Positions 17,223 to 25,927 of a stretch of 64,000 nucleotides of DNA are shown here, piece after piece (position 1 is the first letter of the stretch; the number at the start of each line of letters is the position of its first letter). The notes beneath the pieces were generated by a model. The model had not been told where the DNA came from and did no database searches. It saw only the letters and a program-made list of their open reading frames with translations. A program made the translations under genes and the position numbers. Source of the stretch: Balneolaceae bacterium (GTDB taxonomy: Bacteria > Bacteroidota > Rhodothermia > Balneolales > Balneolaceae). The stretch lies in assembly GCA_006969905.1 (NCBI GenBank), contig CP030887.1, positions 434,001 through 498,000 on the forward strand, in the 5' to 3' direction.

Positions 17223-18685
17223 CCAATTGCCCAAGAAGGTATTTCACCTAATTCGATACCAAAAACCCAACTAAATAAGGTTAGTGAAGCAACAGATAGC
17301 AAAATAATGAATACTAAATTCAACCATAAACCAGCTTTGGACATTTCGGGAATTGTAATTTTACCACTTCCATAAATAATAGCATTTGGGGGAGTCGCTA
17401 CCGGAAGCATGAAAGCACAACTGGCCCCAAAAACAGCAGGAATGGCTAACAGCAGTGGGTTTTCTCCTAATCCAATAGCAACGGATGCCAAAATAGGAAG
17501 AAAGGCTGCTGTTGAAGCTGTGTTGCTAGTCATTTCCGTCAGAAAAACCATTAGCCCAACAACAATAAAAATAATGAGTACAATCGGCCAGGTGTTCAAA
17601 CTACCAATTCCTGCACCAATCCAGGTAGCAAGCCCGGTGCTACTTATAGCTGATGCCATACTCAAGCCCCCCCCAAAAAGAATCAATACCCCCCAGGGCA
17701 ACTTTATTGTATCTGACCAAACCAATAGCCCTCCACCTTTCTTTGATGGGATTAAGAATAAAGCTACTGAGGCTGCGATTGCGATACCTGCATCTGAAAG
17801 GCCCGGCAAAAAATTAACAAGTAATGGCCGGAATATCCAAGACAAAGCTGCAATTACAAAAACAGCCGCAACTTTCTTCTCCTGAGAAGATATCTTAGTA
17901 AGTTCCTTAACCTGAGCCTGAATAATTTCTTTGCCACCTGGAAGTGTTTCTATTCTAACAGGATATACAAGCTTAGTTAAAATAAAGTACATAGTCGGTA
18001 AAGAAATAAGCATACAAGGGACTCCAACCATCATCCACTGCATAAAACTTATTTCTATCCCGTAATTTTCAAATAGAAAAGCTGCCAATAATGCATTTGG
18101 AGGTGTACCTATAAGTGTACCCATCCCTCCAATATTACATGCATAAGCGATGCATAATATTAAGACGATCTCGAAATTTATCTTCTTGCCACTTTCTTTA
18201 TTATCTAACAAGTCTAGTATGGATACTGCTATAGGTAGCATCATTATTGCTGTAGCCGTATTGCTTACCCACATACTTAAAAATGCAGATGCAATAATAA
18301 AGCCGATTATTATTGAGGAAGGATTAACCCCTACTAAGCTTACTATACCAATGGCAACTCTTTTATGCAGTTGCCATTTTTGCATGGCTATTGCCAATAT
18401 AAAACCACCCATAAATAGAAAAATAAGTGGATTGGCATACGGCGAAGTAGACTCTGAAACCGAAATTATCCCCAGGATTGGAAATAGAACAATCGGTAAT
18501 AATGCTGTGACTGAAATAGGTATTGCTTCAGAAATCCACCAAATACCCATTAATAAAGTAACTGCTGCCGTCTTCCATGCTGCCTCGGATAAGCCTTCCG
18601 GAACAGGTAATAACAGTATAACTACAAATACTAAAAGCCCTGCAACAAGCCCAAAATGCCTGGTATAAGAAAAAACGCCTTTCAT
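17219..18685 (-). CDS. DASS (SLC13) family sodium:dicarboxylate-type symporter
   Basis: About 488 residues, 11-13 hydrophobic helices. Family motifs include TVTLLMGIWWISEAIP-like (here AVTLLMGIWWISEAIPI), NTATAIMMLP, GGMGTLIGTPPNAL and a repeat-2 counterpart TSNTASTAAFLP with PVATPPNAIIYGSG; the paired SNT motifs form the sodium/carboxylate site. Substrates in the family are succinate, citrate, sulfate and related anions. ATG at 18685 is preferred; a TTG at 18700 would overlap the stop of the upstream lyase-like gene and add five residues. Last gene of the sugar locus, so it may import an acidic sugar product or export an end product (inference). Confidence 0.87.
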   Translation of the reverse strand: MKGVFSYTRHFGLVAGLLVFVVILLLPVPEGLSEAAWKTAAVTLLMGIWWISEAIPISVTALLPIVLFPILGIISVSESTSPYANPLIFLFMGGFILAIAMQKWQLHKRVAIGIVSLVGVNPSSIIIGFIIASAFLSMWVSNTATAIMMLPIAVSILDLLDNKESGKKINFEIVLILCIAYACNIGGMGTLIGTPPNALLAAFLFENYGIEISFMQWMMVGVPCMLISLPTMYFILTKLVYPVRIETLPGGKEIIQAQVKELTKISSQEKKVAAVFVIAALSWIFRPLLVNFLPGLSDAGIAIAASVALFLIPSKKGGGLLVWSDTIKLPWGVLILFGGGLSMASAISSTGLATWIGAGIGSLNTWPIVLIIFIVVGLMVFLTEMTSNTASTAAFLPILASVAIGLGENPLLLAIPAVFGASCAFMLPVATPPNAIIYGSGKITIPEMSKAGLWLNLVFIILLSVASLTLFSWVFGIELGEIPSWAIG

Positions 18686-18696
18686 CGAATGAACAG

Positions 18697-21399
18697 TCAA
18701 TTTTCGATGGTATAACCTTCTTCAGCCATCCAGTATTCTAAATATGGGATGTTATAAATACTTGTCCAGCCAAAAATCCTCAAGCCGTTAGTGATCTTCC
18801 ATATTGCGGGCCTGAAACCACTCTCGCTTTCAGGAAGATTACTCACTTCTTCTAATGCATCTGCCAGAAAGCGTTGGTTTTCATAGGAATCAAATTCCTG
18901 AGGTAACTCGTCTGTTTTCAGATGCCTTGCTCTTTTTATAGCTTCATCAAGCAAACTTTTTTTCCGGGAAAACTCATAGCCAAGAACCAGGCTACTGATA
19001 GAAGAAAGGTAGGATTCCATACTATGGTTCATGGGAGGAACATCCCGAACTCTTATTGCATGATCAATTACTGCTTTTCTAACTTGCTCATCTCTGGTAA
19101 GTTGATAATACCGTCTCAGACCATTTGATACATACACCTGTGCATAGCCATATCTATCTATAATCATGGATCCCGCCTGATCCGGGTGATTTTGAAGCTG
19201 CAGCATAATATGCACACGGTCTTCCAATTCATCGAAATACTTCTCGATTTTAGTTGCATCATAAATCTCAGCAAGGTTCCAAATTGAAAGATAGAGCCTG
19301 CGACCTGTTAATCCATGATCACCAAATACTCTTTTCAAATAATAATTACCTGCTTCTTTAGCCACTTCTAAGCCCCTGTGATTTGCATCCAGGTAATAAG
19401 ATGATAACCAACCTGCCACCCAAACATGGGCACTTAACAGCGATGTGTAATGTTGGTCGGCATGTCTTCTTCCCATTCCTACATATGGGGAGCCCTTTGG
19501 TTTATCCGCAACCTGAAAAGCATGGATGGACTCATTAGTGTCACCGATATAAACAGGGTCTTTAGGCCAGTGAATATTATCCACATCCATAGTATGCTTA
19601 CTTACAGCCCTTGCAGTTTTATAATACATCGGATTGCCTGTACGTACAAATTGAAGCCACCACATATAATCAGTAGCAGGCTCATTATTAGTCCATTGTA
19701 TCCAATCATCTCTATAGTAATAGGTCATATAATCACCGTAATTGAGCATGCCATACCAGGGTTCCCAATTTTGATTAAACTTCATCCACTGGAGTTTATA
19801 ATCCAAGCCTCTTTCAAAAACAGCATATTTATTCATACTTGGAGCCATTTTTCCAAAAGCTTCGGAAGAAGCATACCACTCAGGTGCAGCGTGGGTTACC
19901 GGAGGCTCCATAAAGGCGGTAATTCCCTTATCAATATCTATATCTGTACTTTTTGAATGAAAATTAATCACCAACTCTGTGGTTTTTGCAAGTCCCTGAG
20001 CAAAGTTCGCAATCATCCCACTGTCGTTGTCACTGTCTTTTCTGGCAAAGCTCATGGGTTCAACAGAAGGTGTCCATATATAGGCTGTAACCTTGTTTTG
20101 ACTGTCTTCTACTTTAATCTCTTTAGGGTATTCTTCGAAAAAGCTTTGGAACCCAATCGTCACGCCCCACTTTTCATCAGATATATCTATCCAGCCCGGT
20201 ACACGCTCTTTTGATAGCTTTTCTCCATTTGGTGACATTATAGTAGAAGTAAATACCTCTTCTAGCCTTTCATCTGCTGAAGAGTTTTCCAGAGGTGGTA
20301 TTTGTGAAGGATTGGGGCCCGTTTGGAGAATAGAAAAATCAGCTCCATTTTTGAGCTCGGTATTAATAATTACACTTTCTCCCGGAGAGTGCCATTTCCC
20401 TTCATAGTAAGCGGAGCTCACACTTGCATTCTCTGAAAGATTATAATTTAATGCCAGCCCTGTTGCCGCAATTCTATCATTTGGTTGTGTAAATCCTGTA
20501 TCCTTTTGAAGTATGGTCTCATCAACAACTTTGCCATTTTTAGTTGCAATAGCTTCGTACTCGCCTGATTGTTTTTTGTGTTTATCAGGTACACCCGTGT
20601 AAACAAATGTATGTTCTACTTTGATGTAGCTTTTTCCGGCATATGCATGAATCCGTGTTACAAAAGGGGCTGTATTGTTATCATCATTTGAGTAATGATA
20701 TTCACCTTCAACCCGGATAATAGCGTAAAGAGGACCTGTCCCCTTTTCCTTAAGCGTTCGTGTAACTACTGCTTTTGATCGATCTAATCCAGCGTCATCC
20801 AATAAATCCAAAAAAGAAGCTCTTCCAGGCTCCCCAGTCGCAATTATATCTTCTTCATCAAACCCATTACCATCAATATCCAATTCTACTTTATCTATAA
20901 ACCCGCTTCCTGCCGGTGAATTAAAAAAACCGCCGCCTTCACCTTTTTCAACAGTAAATCTCATAGGACCCGTATTCACTTCCACTTCGCCATTATTTCG
21001 CTGATTATTTTTGATGGTCAATTTTTGATCGTATAGTCTTCCATTGCGAACATCCGACCCATATTCTACCTCATAGTTATCCCCTTCTTCTGTAAAAAAG
21101 AAAATCCATAACCATTTTATACTATTATCGATAGGCTCCCATGTTGTCACTTCTGTGATCTGTGAAGGAATTTCATGTCCCTTACTATTTAAAACCCGTA
21201 CATGATCAGGTGAAAATAGCTCCCCTTGAGGAATAGGTATACCAAAAACCTGAGGTGAACCCGCTATATTATTTTTGACTGTGATCGGTATTTGTTTTTC
21301 AGAGCCTGGTATTCCACACCCTGCAAAAAAAAAGGAGAGGATCAATAAACCAGTAGCTGTTTGAGAAAATATTTTTTTCAAGATATTCATGGCCTTCAT
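18697..21399 (-). CDS. RIFT-barrel/(alpha/alpha)-toroid lipoprotein, exo-rhamnogalacturonan-lyase (YetA)-like
   Basis: 900 residues. Lipoprotein signal ending at Cys28 (FFFAGC). The N-terminal part (about 35-320) resembles the RIFT-barrel domain of the YetA/PL26 exo-rhamnogalacturonan lyase group (VFGIPIPQGELFSPDHVRVL, WEPIDNSIKWLWIFF). The central and C-terminal parts (about 500-890) look like an (alpha/alpha) toroid rich in Trp/Tyr/His, with WEPWYGMLNYGDYMTYYYRD and GMGRRHADQHY. Family assignment is from memory; enzymatic activity is not shown. It starts inside the ROK kinase stop (ATGA) and ends at the DASS start, so it is translationally coupled to both. In this locus it is the only candidate glycan-cleaving enzyme, presumably surface or periplasm facing. 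Confidence 0.68.
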   Translation of the reverse strand: MKAMNILKKIFSQTATGLLILSFFFAGCGIPGSEKQIPITVKNNIAGSPQVFGIPIPQGELFSPDHVRVLNSKGHEIPSQITEVTTWEPIDNSIKWLWIFFFTEEGDNYEVEYGSDVRNGRLYDQKLTIKNNQRNNGEVEVNTGPMRFTVEKGEGGGFFNSPAGSGFIDKVELDIDGNGFDEEDIIATGEPGRASFLDLLDDAGLDRSKAVVTRTLKEKGTGPLYAIIRVEGEYHYSNDDNNTAPFVTRIHAYAGKSYIKVEHTFVYTGVPDKHKKQSGEYEAIATKNGKVVDETILQKDTGFTQPNDRIAATGLALNYNLSENASVSSAYYEGKWHSPGESVIINTELKNGADFSILQTGPNPSQIPPLENSSADERLEEVFTSTIMSPNGEKLSKERVPGWIDISDEKWGVTIGFQSFFEEYPKEIKVEDSQNKVTAYIWTPSVEPMSFARKDSDNDSGMIANFAQGLAKTTELVINFHSKSTDIDIDKGITAFMEPPVTHAAPEWYASSEAFGKMAPSMNKYAVFERGLDYKLQWMKFNQNWEPWYGMLNYGDYMTYYYRDDWIQWTNNEPATDYMWWLQFVRTGNPMYYKTARAVSKHTMDVDNIHWPKDPVYIGDTNESIHAFQVADKPKGSPYVGMGRRHADQHYTSLLSAHVWVAGWLSSYYLDANHRGLEVAKEAGNYYLKRVFGDHGLTGRRLYLSIWNLAEIYDATKIEKYFDELEDRVHIMLQLQNHPDQAGSMIIDRYGYAQVYVSNGLRRYYQLTRDEQVRKAVIDHAIRVRDVPPMNHSMESYLSSISSLVLGYEFSRKKSLLDEAIKRARHLKTDELPQEFDSYENQRFLADALEEVSNLPESESGFRPAIWKITNGLRIFGWTSIYNIPYLEYWMAEEGYTIEN

Positions 21400-22262
21400 T
21401 CTTGGTTTACAGGTGTGTCTTTATCAAGCGAGAGTGCAGCAGCTCCCAATACGGCAACCTGATCTAATTCTGAAATACGTATTTTCAGGTTTTCAAGAGA
21501 TTTCGGGTAGGCAAAATCAGCCATTGCAGTATGCATAGCCTTTTTAAAAAAACGGTAGGCATCTTTAACAGATCCACCCAGAATAATCATACCAGGATCG
21601 TAGGCATAGATAACAGCTTTCATTGCATTACCAAGATGGGTGCCAAACTCCTGATACATAGCTACTGCATTTTCACTTCCCTGTTTTGCTGCTTCAAATA
21701 CTTGCTGTCCATTTAATTTTTTATGTATCTCGAAAAACTGGCCAGAACAATATTCTTCGAAAATGGAGTCTTTGTAAGGAAGCATACCTACTTCACCAGC
21801 TCCACAATTTTCCCCGGAAACCAAGCTTCCATTCATTACTAGGCCGGCTCCAAAACCGGTTCCCAAAATCAACCCAACTATTGACTTCTCATAGATACCC
21901 TGGCCAAAATACTTTTCCCCGAGCACAAAACAGTTGGCATCATTATTTATGAAAACCAGCACTTTAAATTCTCTTTCTAGTATTTCTTTAAGGGGTATAG
22001 CTTCCCAGGAGGGTATATTTTGCACGTTATAAACAATCCCCTTTTCGGGATCTACTACACTTGGGACGCCAATACCTATCCCTTGAACCTTTTCTGTGAT
22101 TACAGAAGCTATCATTCTCTTAACCTGATCAATCAGATTATCCGGTTTGTTGGAATGTGCTATGGCTTCACTACTAAGCACTACTATCTCTCCATCTTCA
22201 ATCCGGGCAACTCTTACATTTGTTGCTCCTAAATCAATCCCTATAAGACAGGTATTCTTCAC
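21396..22262 (-). CDS. ROK family sugar kinase lacking the zinc motif
   Basis: 288 residues with an N-terminal phosphate-binding GIDLGATNVRVARI, catalytic Asp108 in INNDANCFVLGE, and the second phosphate motif ILGTGFGAGLV. Substrates of ROK kinases include glucose, N-acetylglucosamine and N-acetylmannosamine. The family's ExGH and CxCGxxGCxE zinc region is altered: the sequence reads GEVGMLPYKDSIFEEYCSG, so the sugar- and zinc-contacting His is Met160 and the cysteine cluster is deleted. GTG start at 22262 overlaps the MFS stop (GTGA). With nagB and deacetylases nearby, a glucosamine-type substrate is plausible (inference). Confidence 0.88.
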   Translation of the reverse strand: MKNTCLIGIDLGATNVRVARIEDGEIVVLSSEAIAHSNKPDNLIDQVKRMIASVITEKVQGIGIGVPSVVDPEKGIVYNVQNIPSWEAIPLKEILEREFKVLVFINNDANCFVLGEKYFGQGIYEKSIVGLILGTGFGAGLVMNGSLVSGENCGAGEVGMLPYKDSIFEEYCSGQFFEIHKKLNGQQVFEAAKQGSENAVAMYQEFGTHLGNAMKAVIYAYDPGMIILGGSVKDAYRFFKKAMHTAMADFAYPKSLENLKIRISELDQVAVLGAAALSLDKDTPVNQE

Positions 22263-23512
22263 TTAGATTCTTGCTTTTTACTAAAATCAATCGTCTTATT
22301 ACCTATCAGAGGTTTTGCCCAAAAACCAATACTTAGAATGTAGCCGAAAGTGATATATAGAAATATCATGCCTCCCCGAAGGCCAACAACATCACCCAAA
22401 GCACCAACTATGAGTGGGACAATTGCCCCCCCTGCTATACCTGTGACCAGTATTCCTGAAAAAGAACCGTGGTGTTCAGAAACGGAATTAAGTGCCAAAG
22501 AAAATATAATAGGCCACATCACGGCTATGAAAAACCCGATAGCCGGAAACATATAAATAGCCAGACCGCCACTACCAAAAAGAGCCACGGTAAAACAAAG
22601 GATTACAATAGATGTAAACAGGATCAGTACTTTTTTGCTGTCCATTATTTTGAGTAGTAACAGCCCTAGCAATGTACCTGCTGTCATCATGCCCCAGAAC
22701 CATGATACGGTAGAAGCACCTATTGTTTGGGGATCATATCCATGATAAGTTGAAAGAAATTCAGAAATCCAGTTTGCTACACCCTGTTCCGTACCTACAT
22801 AACAAAAAATTCCTAAAAAGAAGAGAATTACTTTTTTGTCTTTTAACAGCTCTAAATGTGTTTCAAGAGCGCCTACAAGCTCGTCTTCATTTTTTGTTAC
22901 AACCGGAAATTTAGAAACCCCAATAATAACAACCATCATCAATGATACCAGAGCAAATAACCAGTAAAGTGATACCCAGGGAAGGTTTTCCGGCACCAAA
23001 GCAGTCAGAGTAGCTATAATAAAATTTGAATCATCACTTCCGACATTCAATACCAAATAAGAGTAAACCAGAGGGCTTAAAAAGGAAGCGAGTCCAAAAA
23101 ATAATTGACCTATTACTGAATTAAATGCAAAGTTTTCTTCTCCACCCGAAACCCTAAGTAAAGGATTAATTGCCACCTGAAGCATAGCCATTCCCGTGCC
23201 TATCAAAAACAAGGAAATAACTGCAATATGGTACATAGGGAACAATGAAAAAAGAAGTGCCCCGGAAAATGCTACAAGAAAAGCGGTAATCATTATATTC
23301 TTTTCACCATATCTTTCAATGAGCATTCCTGAAGGAATTGACATAACGCCATAGGCGATAAAAAATGCAAAGGGAAGCAACGCAACAAGTGTAAGACTTA
23401 AGTTAAAGTCTTCAATAATCTGGGGTACCAGTGGCCCAATGATATTTGTCAAGAAAGAGATGACAAAAAACGTCAGTATTATAAGGCCAACCAGATAGTA
23501 ATTCCTTTTCAT
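22259..23512 (-). CDS. MFS transporter, probable sugar importer (FHS/FucP-like)
   Basis: 417 residues, 12 hydrophobic helices. The first-half signature between helices 2 and 3 is GMLIERYGEKNIMI, and a glycine-rich helix AISLFLIGTGMAMLQVAINPLLRVSGG recalls the NagP/FucP sugar:proton symporters. It overlaps the ROK kinase by 4 bp and follows the PIG-L gene by 35 bp, so it most likely brings the deacetylated or released sugar into the cell for that kinase. Substrate unproven. Confidence 0.87.
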   Translation of the reverse strand: MKRNYYLVGLIILTFFVISFLTNIIGPLVPQIIEDFNLSLTLVALLPFAFFIAYGVMSIPSGMLIERYGEKNIMITAFLVAFSGALLFSLFPMYHIAVISLFLIGTGMAMLQVAINPLLRVSGGEENFAFNSVIGQLFFGLASFLSPLVYSYLVLNVGSDDSNFIIATLTALVPENLPWVSLYWLFALVSLMMVVIIGVSKFPVVTKNEDELVGALETHLELLKDKKVILFFLGIFCYVGTEQGVANWISEFLSTYHGYDPQTIGASTVSWFWGMMTAGTLLGLLLLKIMDSKKVLILFTSIVILCFTVALFGSGGLAIYMFPAIGFFIAVMWPIIFSLALNSVSEHHGSFSGILVTGIAGGAIVPLIVGALGDVVGLRGGMIFLYITFGYILSIGFWAKPLIGNKTIDFSKKQESK

Positions 23513-23547
23513 AGTTCTAGCTCTATGATGTTAATAATGTGTTTTTC

Positions 23548-24453
23548 TTAGTTCTTTCTGAACATTGGAAAAAGTTCTCTTATTTCTTTTTCTGTGGGCT
23601 GTTTGCCGTATTCACAAATCTCAAAAGATTCTGCATAGCGAAATTTTGCTGCTTGTTCTTTTCCGTACCACTTTTCAAGGCCCGCTCTTTGTTCATCTGA
23701 AACTGTCATTCTGCCAATGAAGCCCTTTCTCAAAAAATCTTTCCTGGCTTCGGGGTCATCTGGTACCTTATCCAGGTTACCGGATACCCAAGGCAACCAT
23801 TCATACACCTGGGATTCATGTGCGTCAAAGGCATTTACCTTCTTTTCAAATGTTTCATCAATACCTACTACAATATCATGGCTGAATGGATTGGGCTTTT
23901 GAAAACCATCTGCCATATATAAGAAAACAGGGTTTTTCCTGAGAGGAGGTGTATCTGGTGTTACATTGGGTACAACTACCATGTAGGCCGCATCCTGAAC
24001 AAGTACACCTGCATATCTGTGATCCGGGTGATAATCGTTCGGGCGCAGGCCTAACACGATATCAGCATTCCAGCTTCTTATTTCCCGGATCACCTGCTGG
24101 CGTATGTGAAGCTCAGGCAAAAGTTCTCCGTCGTGGTTATCCAGAACTTTGTACTCGTCAATTCCAAGCCTTCTACCAGCTTCAGCAGCTTCGGCTCGTC
24201 TTCTTTTTGCCAGCATTCCACCGCCTTCTTTATGATGGCCAGCATCACCGTTTGTAATGGAAACGAATTTTACGGCGTACCCCATTTCGGCAAGTAAGGC
24301 GGCTGTACCACCCATTTTAGCATCGCCATCATCAGGATGAGCAAATATAGCTATTACTCTGATCCTGTCATCTTCTTCGGAAGTACCTTGAGAAAAAGAC
24401 GTTGTGAACAAAAAGATTGATATGATTATGAATAAACCTGTGAACTTTTTCAT
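23548..24453 (-). CDS. exported PIG-L family deacetylase (locus copy 1)
   Basis: 301 residues. Signal peptide (residues 1-21, TTSFSQ) then the LmbE/PIG-L fold. Zinc ligands are visible in AIFAHPDDGDAKMGG (His39, Asp41, Asp42) and LRPNDYHPDHRYAG, with conserved TNGDAGHH and RRRAEAAEAGRRLG. The family removes acetyl groups from N-acetylglucosamine-type residues. Being exported, it should act on the sugar before import. ATG at 24453 lies about 12 bp past the T tract of a terminator/attenuator that follows susD, so its expression may depend on readthrough. Followed by the MFS gene. Confidence 0.9.
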   Translation of the reverse strand: MKKFTGLFIIISIFLFTTSFSQGTSEEDDRIRVIAIFAHPDDGDAKMGGTAALLAEMGYAVKFVSITNGDAGHHKEGGGMLAKRRRAEAAEAGRRLGIDEYKVLDNHDGELLPELHIRQQVIREIRSWNADIVLGLRPNDYHPDHRYAGVLVQDAAYMVVVPNVTPDTPPLRKNPVFLYMADGFQKPNPFSHDIVVGIDETFEKKVNAFDAHESQVYEWLPWVSGNLDKVPDDPEARKDFLRKGFIGRMTVSDEQRAGLEKWYGKEQAAKFRYAESFEICEYGKQPTEKEIRELFPMFRKN

Positions 24454-24464
24454 TTGTATTGTTT

Positions 24465-24516
24465 AAAAAATTAAAAATAGACCGAGACAAGCTTCTCCCT
24501 GTCCCGTCCCAGTCTA
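24465..24516 (-). terminator. terminator/attenuator between susD and the deacetylase gene
   Basis: On the minus strand TAGACTGGGAC pairs with GTCTCGGTCTA (11 bp, two G-U wobbles) around a 17-nt loop and is followed by TTTTTAATTTTTT. It starts 13 bp after the SusD stop. It should stop most transcripts after susD and lower expression of the five downstream genes. Confidence 0.72.
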
Positions 24517-24528
24517 TAAAGCTACATT

Positions 24529-25902
24529 TTATTGGTGTTCTGGATTTTGAGTCATTTCATCAGGAGAAACATCAATTGCTCCCTGGGGTATTGGGAATAG
24601 GAGTGTGACCTGCGATTCTGGAATTCCCAAATGGGCGGCCATCACTTCTTTTGCAGTACCGAATCTTTTAAGGTCTGCCCATCTTTTATTCTCAAATGCA
24701 AATTCAACTCTTCGTTCATGAAGTAGTTTTTCCTCAAAGGTTCCTGGTGTAAGAGCACTTATATCTCCAAGGCCTGCCCGGTTACGAACTTCGTTGATGA
24801 GATCATAAGCTTCGAGCCCTTCTCCTAGCACTTCTGCAAGATTTAATAAGACCTCAGCATATCTGATTTCCATCCAGTTATTGTCACCGTCGAATGCAAC
24901 TGTTGGGCTACTAATAAACTTTCTAACCCAAGGATCAATTTCAGAATCTGATGTATCAATGGTTGCGTCAAATCGCTCATCACCTGCTTCATACATAGTT
25001 AGTACTTCATCGGTAACATCCTGAGGAGCACCACCACCACCTACGTTACCTCCCACACCAAGTGGGGTATATAAGTCAGTGTATGCACTACCCTCACCAA
25101 TGTTGCCCCCAACAAACTCTATTTCAAAAATCGACTCTGAGTTTCCTTCATTATCAGATCCCCATAAGTTTGCGTAATCGGAAACTAAAGAATATTGATT
25201 TGATGCGATGACTCTTCGTAATGGAGCCTCGGCTGCGGATGGGTTGCCATTAGCAAGATGTACTCTTCCAGCTAAGGCAGCAGCAGCCCATTTTGTAATT
25301 CTTCCATCCTCGGACAAAAGGCTTTCGGCTTCAGTAAGATCCGTAATTGCCTGGGCATATATATCAGATGCTGTAACCTGGTTAACAACTATATCAGGTG
25401 TGGTTACCTCATCAAGTTGCAATGGAACATTTCCGAAAATAACTGCCATGTGATAATATAGAAGTGCACGAATAAATAGTGCTTCTCCTTTTATCTGAGA
25501 ACGAACTGACTCTTCATTAAAATCAGCATTATCAATTCTTGCAATAATGTTGTTAGTGCTTGCAATTACGTTATATACAGCGTCATACGTAGCTGCAATC
25601 TCTTCACCATCCGGTAATTCATCAAAGATATCAAGCTGTTCTAAACTCTGAGCTAAACCTGTTGCACCACCACCGTTAGCACCGTTGTCAGCTCTCATTT
25701 CCATAAAAAGAATGATATTAACTCCAAAAACCTCTCTTCTTTGCAAGCCATCCAATGATCCTCGAATAGCCAGTTCAAAGTCCGTTTGGTTTTTATAAAA
25801 GTTATTTACATTTCTTTCTGTTAATGGACCTAAATCCGTAAAATTATCCCCACAAGAAATAAATAAGAGGGGAATGAAAGCAGTCAAAATTAATTTTTTC
25901 AT
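24529..25902 (-). CDS. SusD/RagB family outer-membrane glycan-binding lipoprotein
   Basis: About 457 residues from the ATG at 25902, which has a strong AGGAG six bases upstream; an in-frame ATG 36 bp earlier is unlikely. Lipoprotein signal ends at FISCGDNF. SusD features are the N-terminal LTERNVNNFYKNQTDFELAIRGSLDG, TPR-like helices in the middle (EALFIRALLYYHMAVIFGNVPL) and the C-terminal NEVRNRAGLGD, LLHERRVEFAFENKRWADLKR and LFPIPQGAID block. It would lie on the cell surface as the lid of the SusC channel. It starts 26 bp after the SusC stop. Confidence 0.95.
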   Translation of the reverse strand: MKKLILTAFIPLLFISCGDNFTDLGPLTERNVNNFYKNQTDFELAIRGSLDGLQRREVFGVNIILFMEMRADNGANGGGATGLAQSLEQLDIFDELPDGEEIAATYDAVYNVIASTNNIIARIDNADFNEESVRSQIKGEALFIRALLYYHMAVIFGNVPLQLDEVTTPDIVVNQVTASDIYAQAITDLTEAESLLSEDGRITKWAAAALAGRVHLANGNPSAAEAPLRRVIASNQYSLVSDYANLWGSDNEGNSESIFEIEFVGGNIGEGSAYTDLYTPLGVGGNVGGGGAPQDVTDEVLTMYEAGDERFDATIDTSDSEIDPWVRKFISSPTVAFDGDNNWMEIRYAEVLLNLAEVLGEGLEAYDLINEVRNRAGLGDISALTPGTFEEKLLHERRVEFAFENKRWADLKRFGTAKEVMAAHLGIPESQVTLLFPIPQGAIDVSPDEMTQNPEHQ

Positions 25903-25927
25903 AATGTCTCCTGTTAAATGTGGGATA

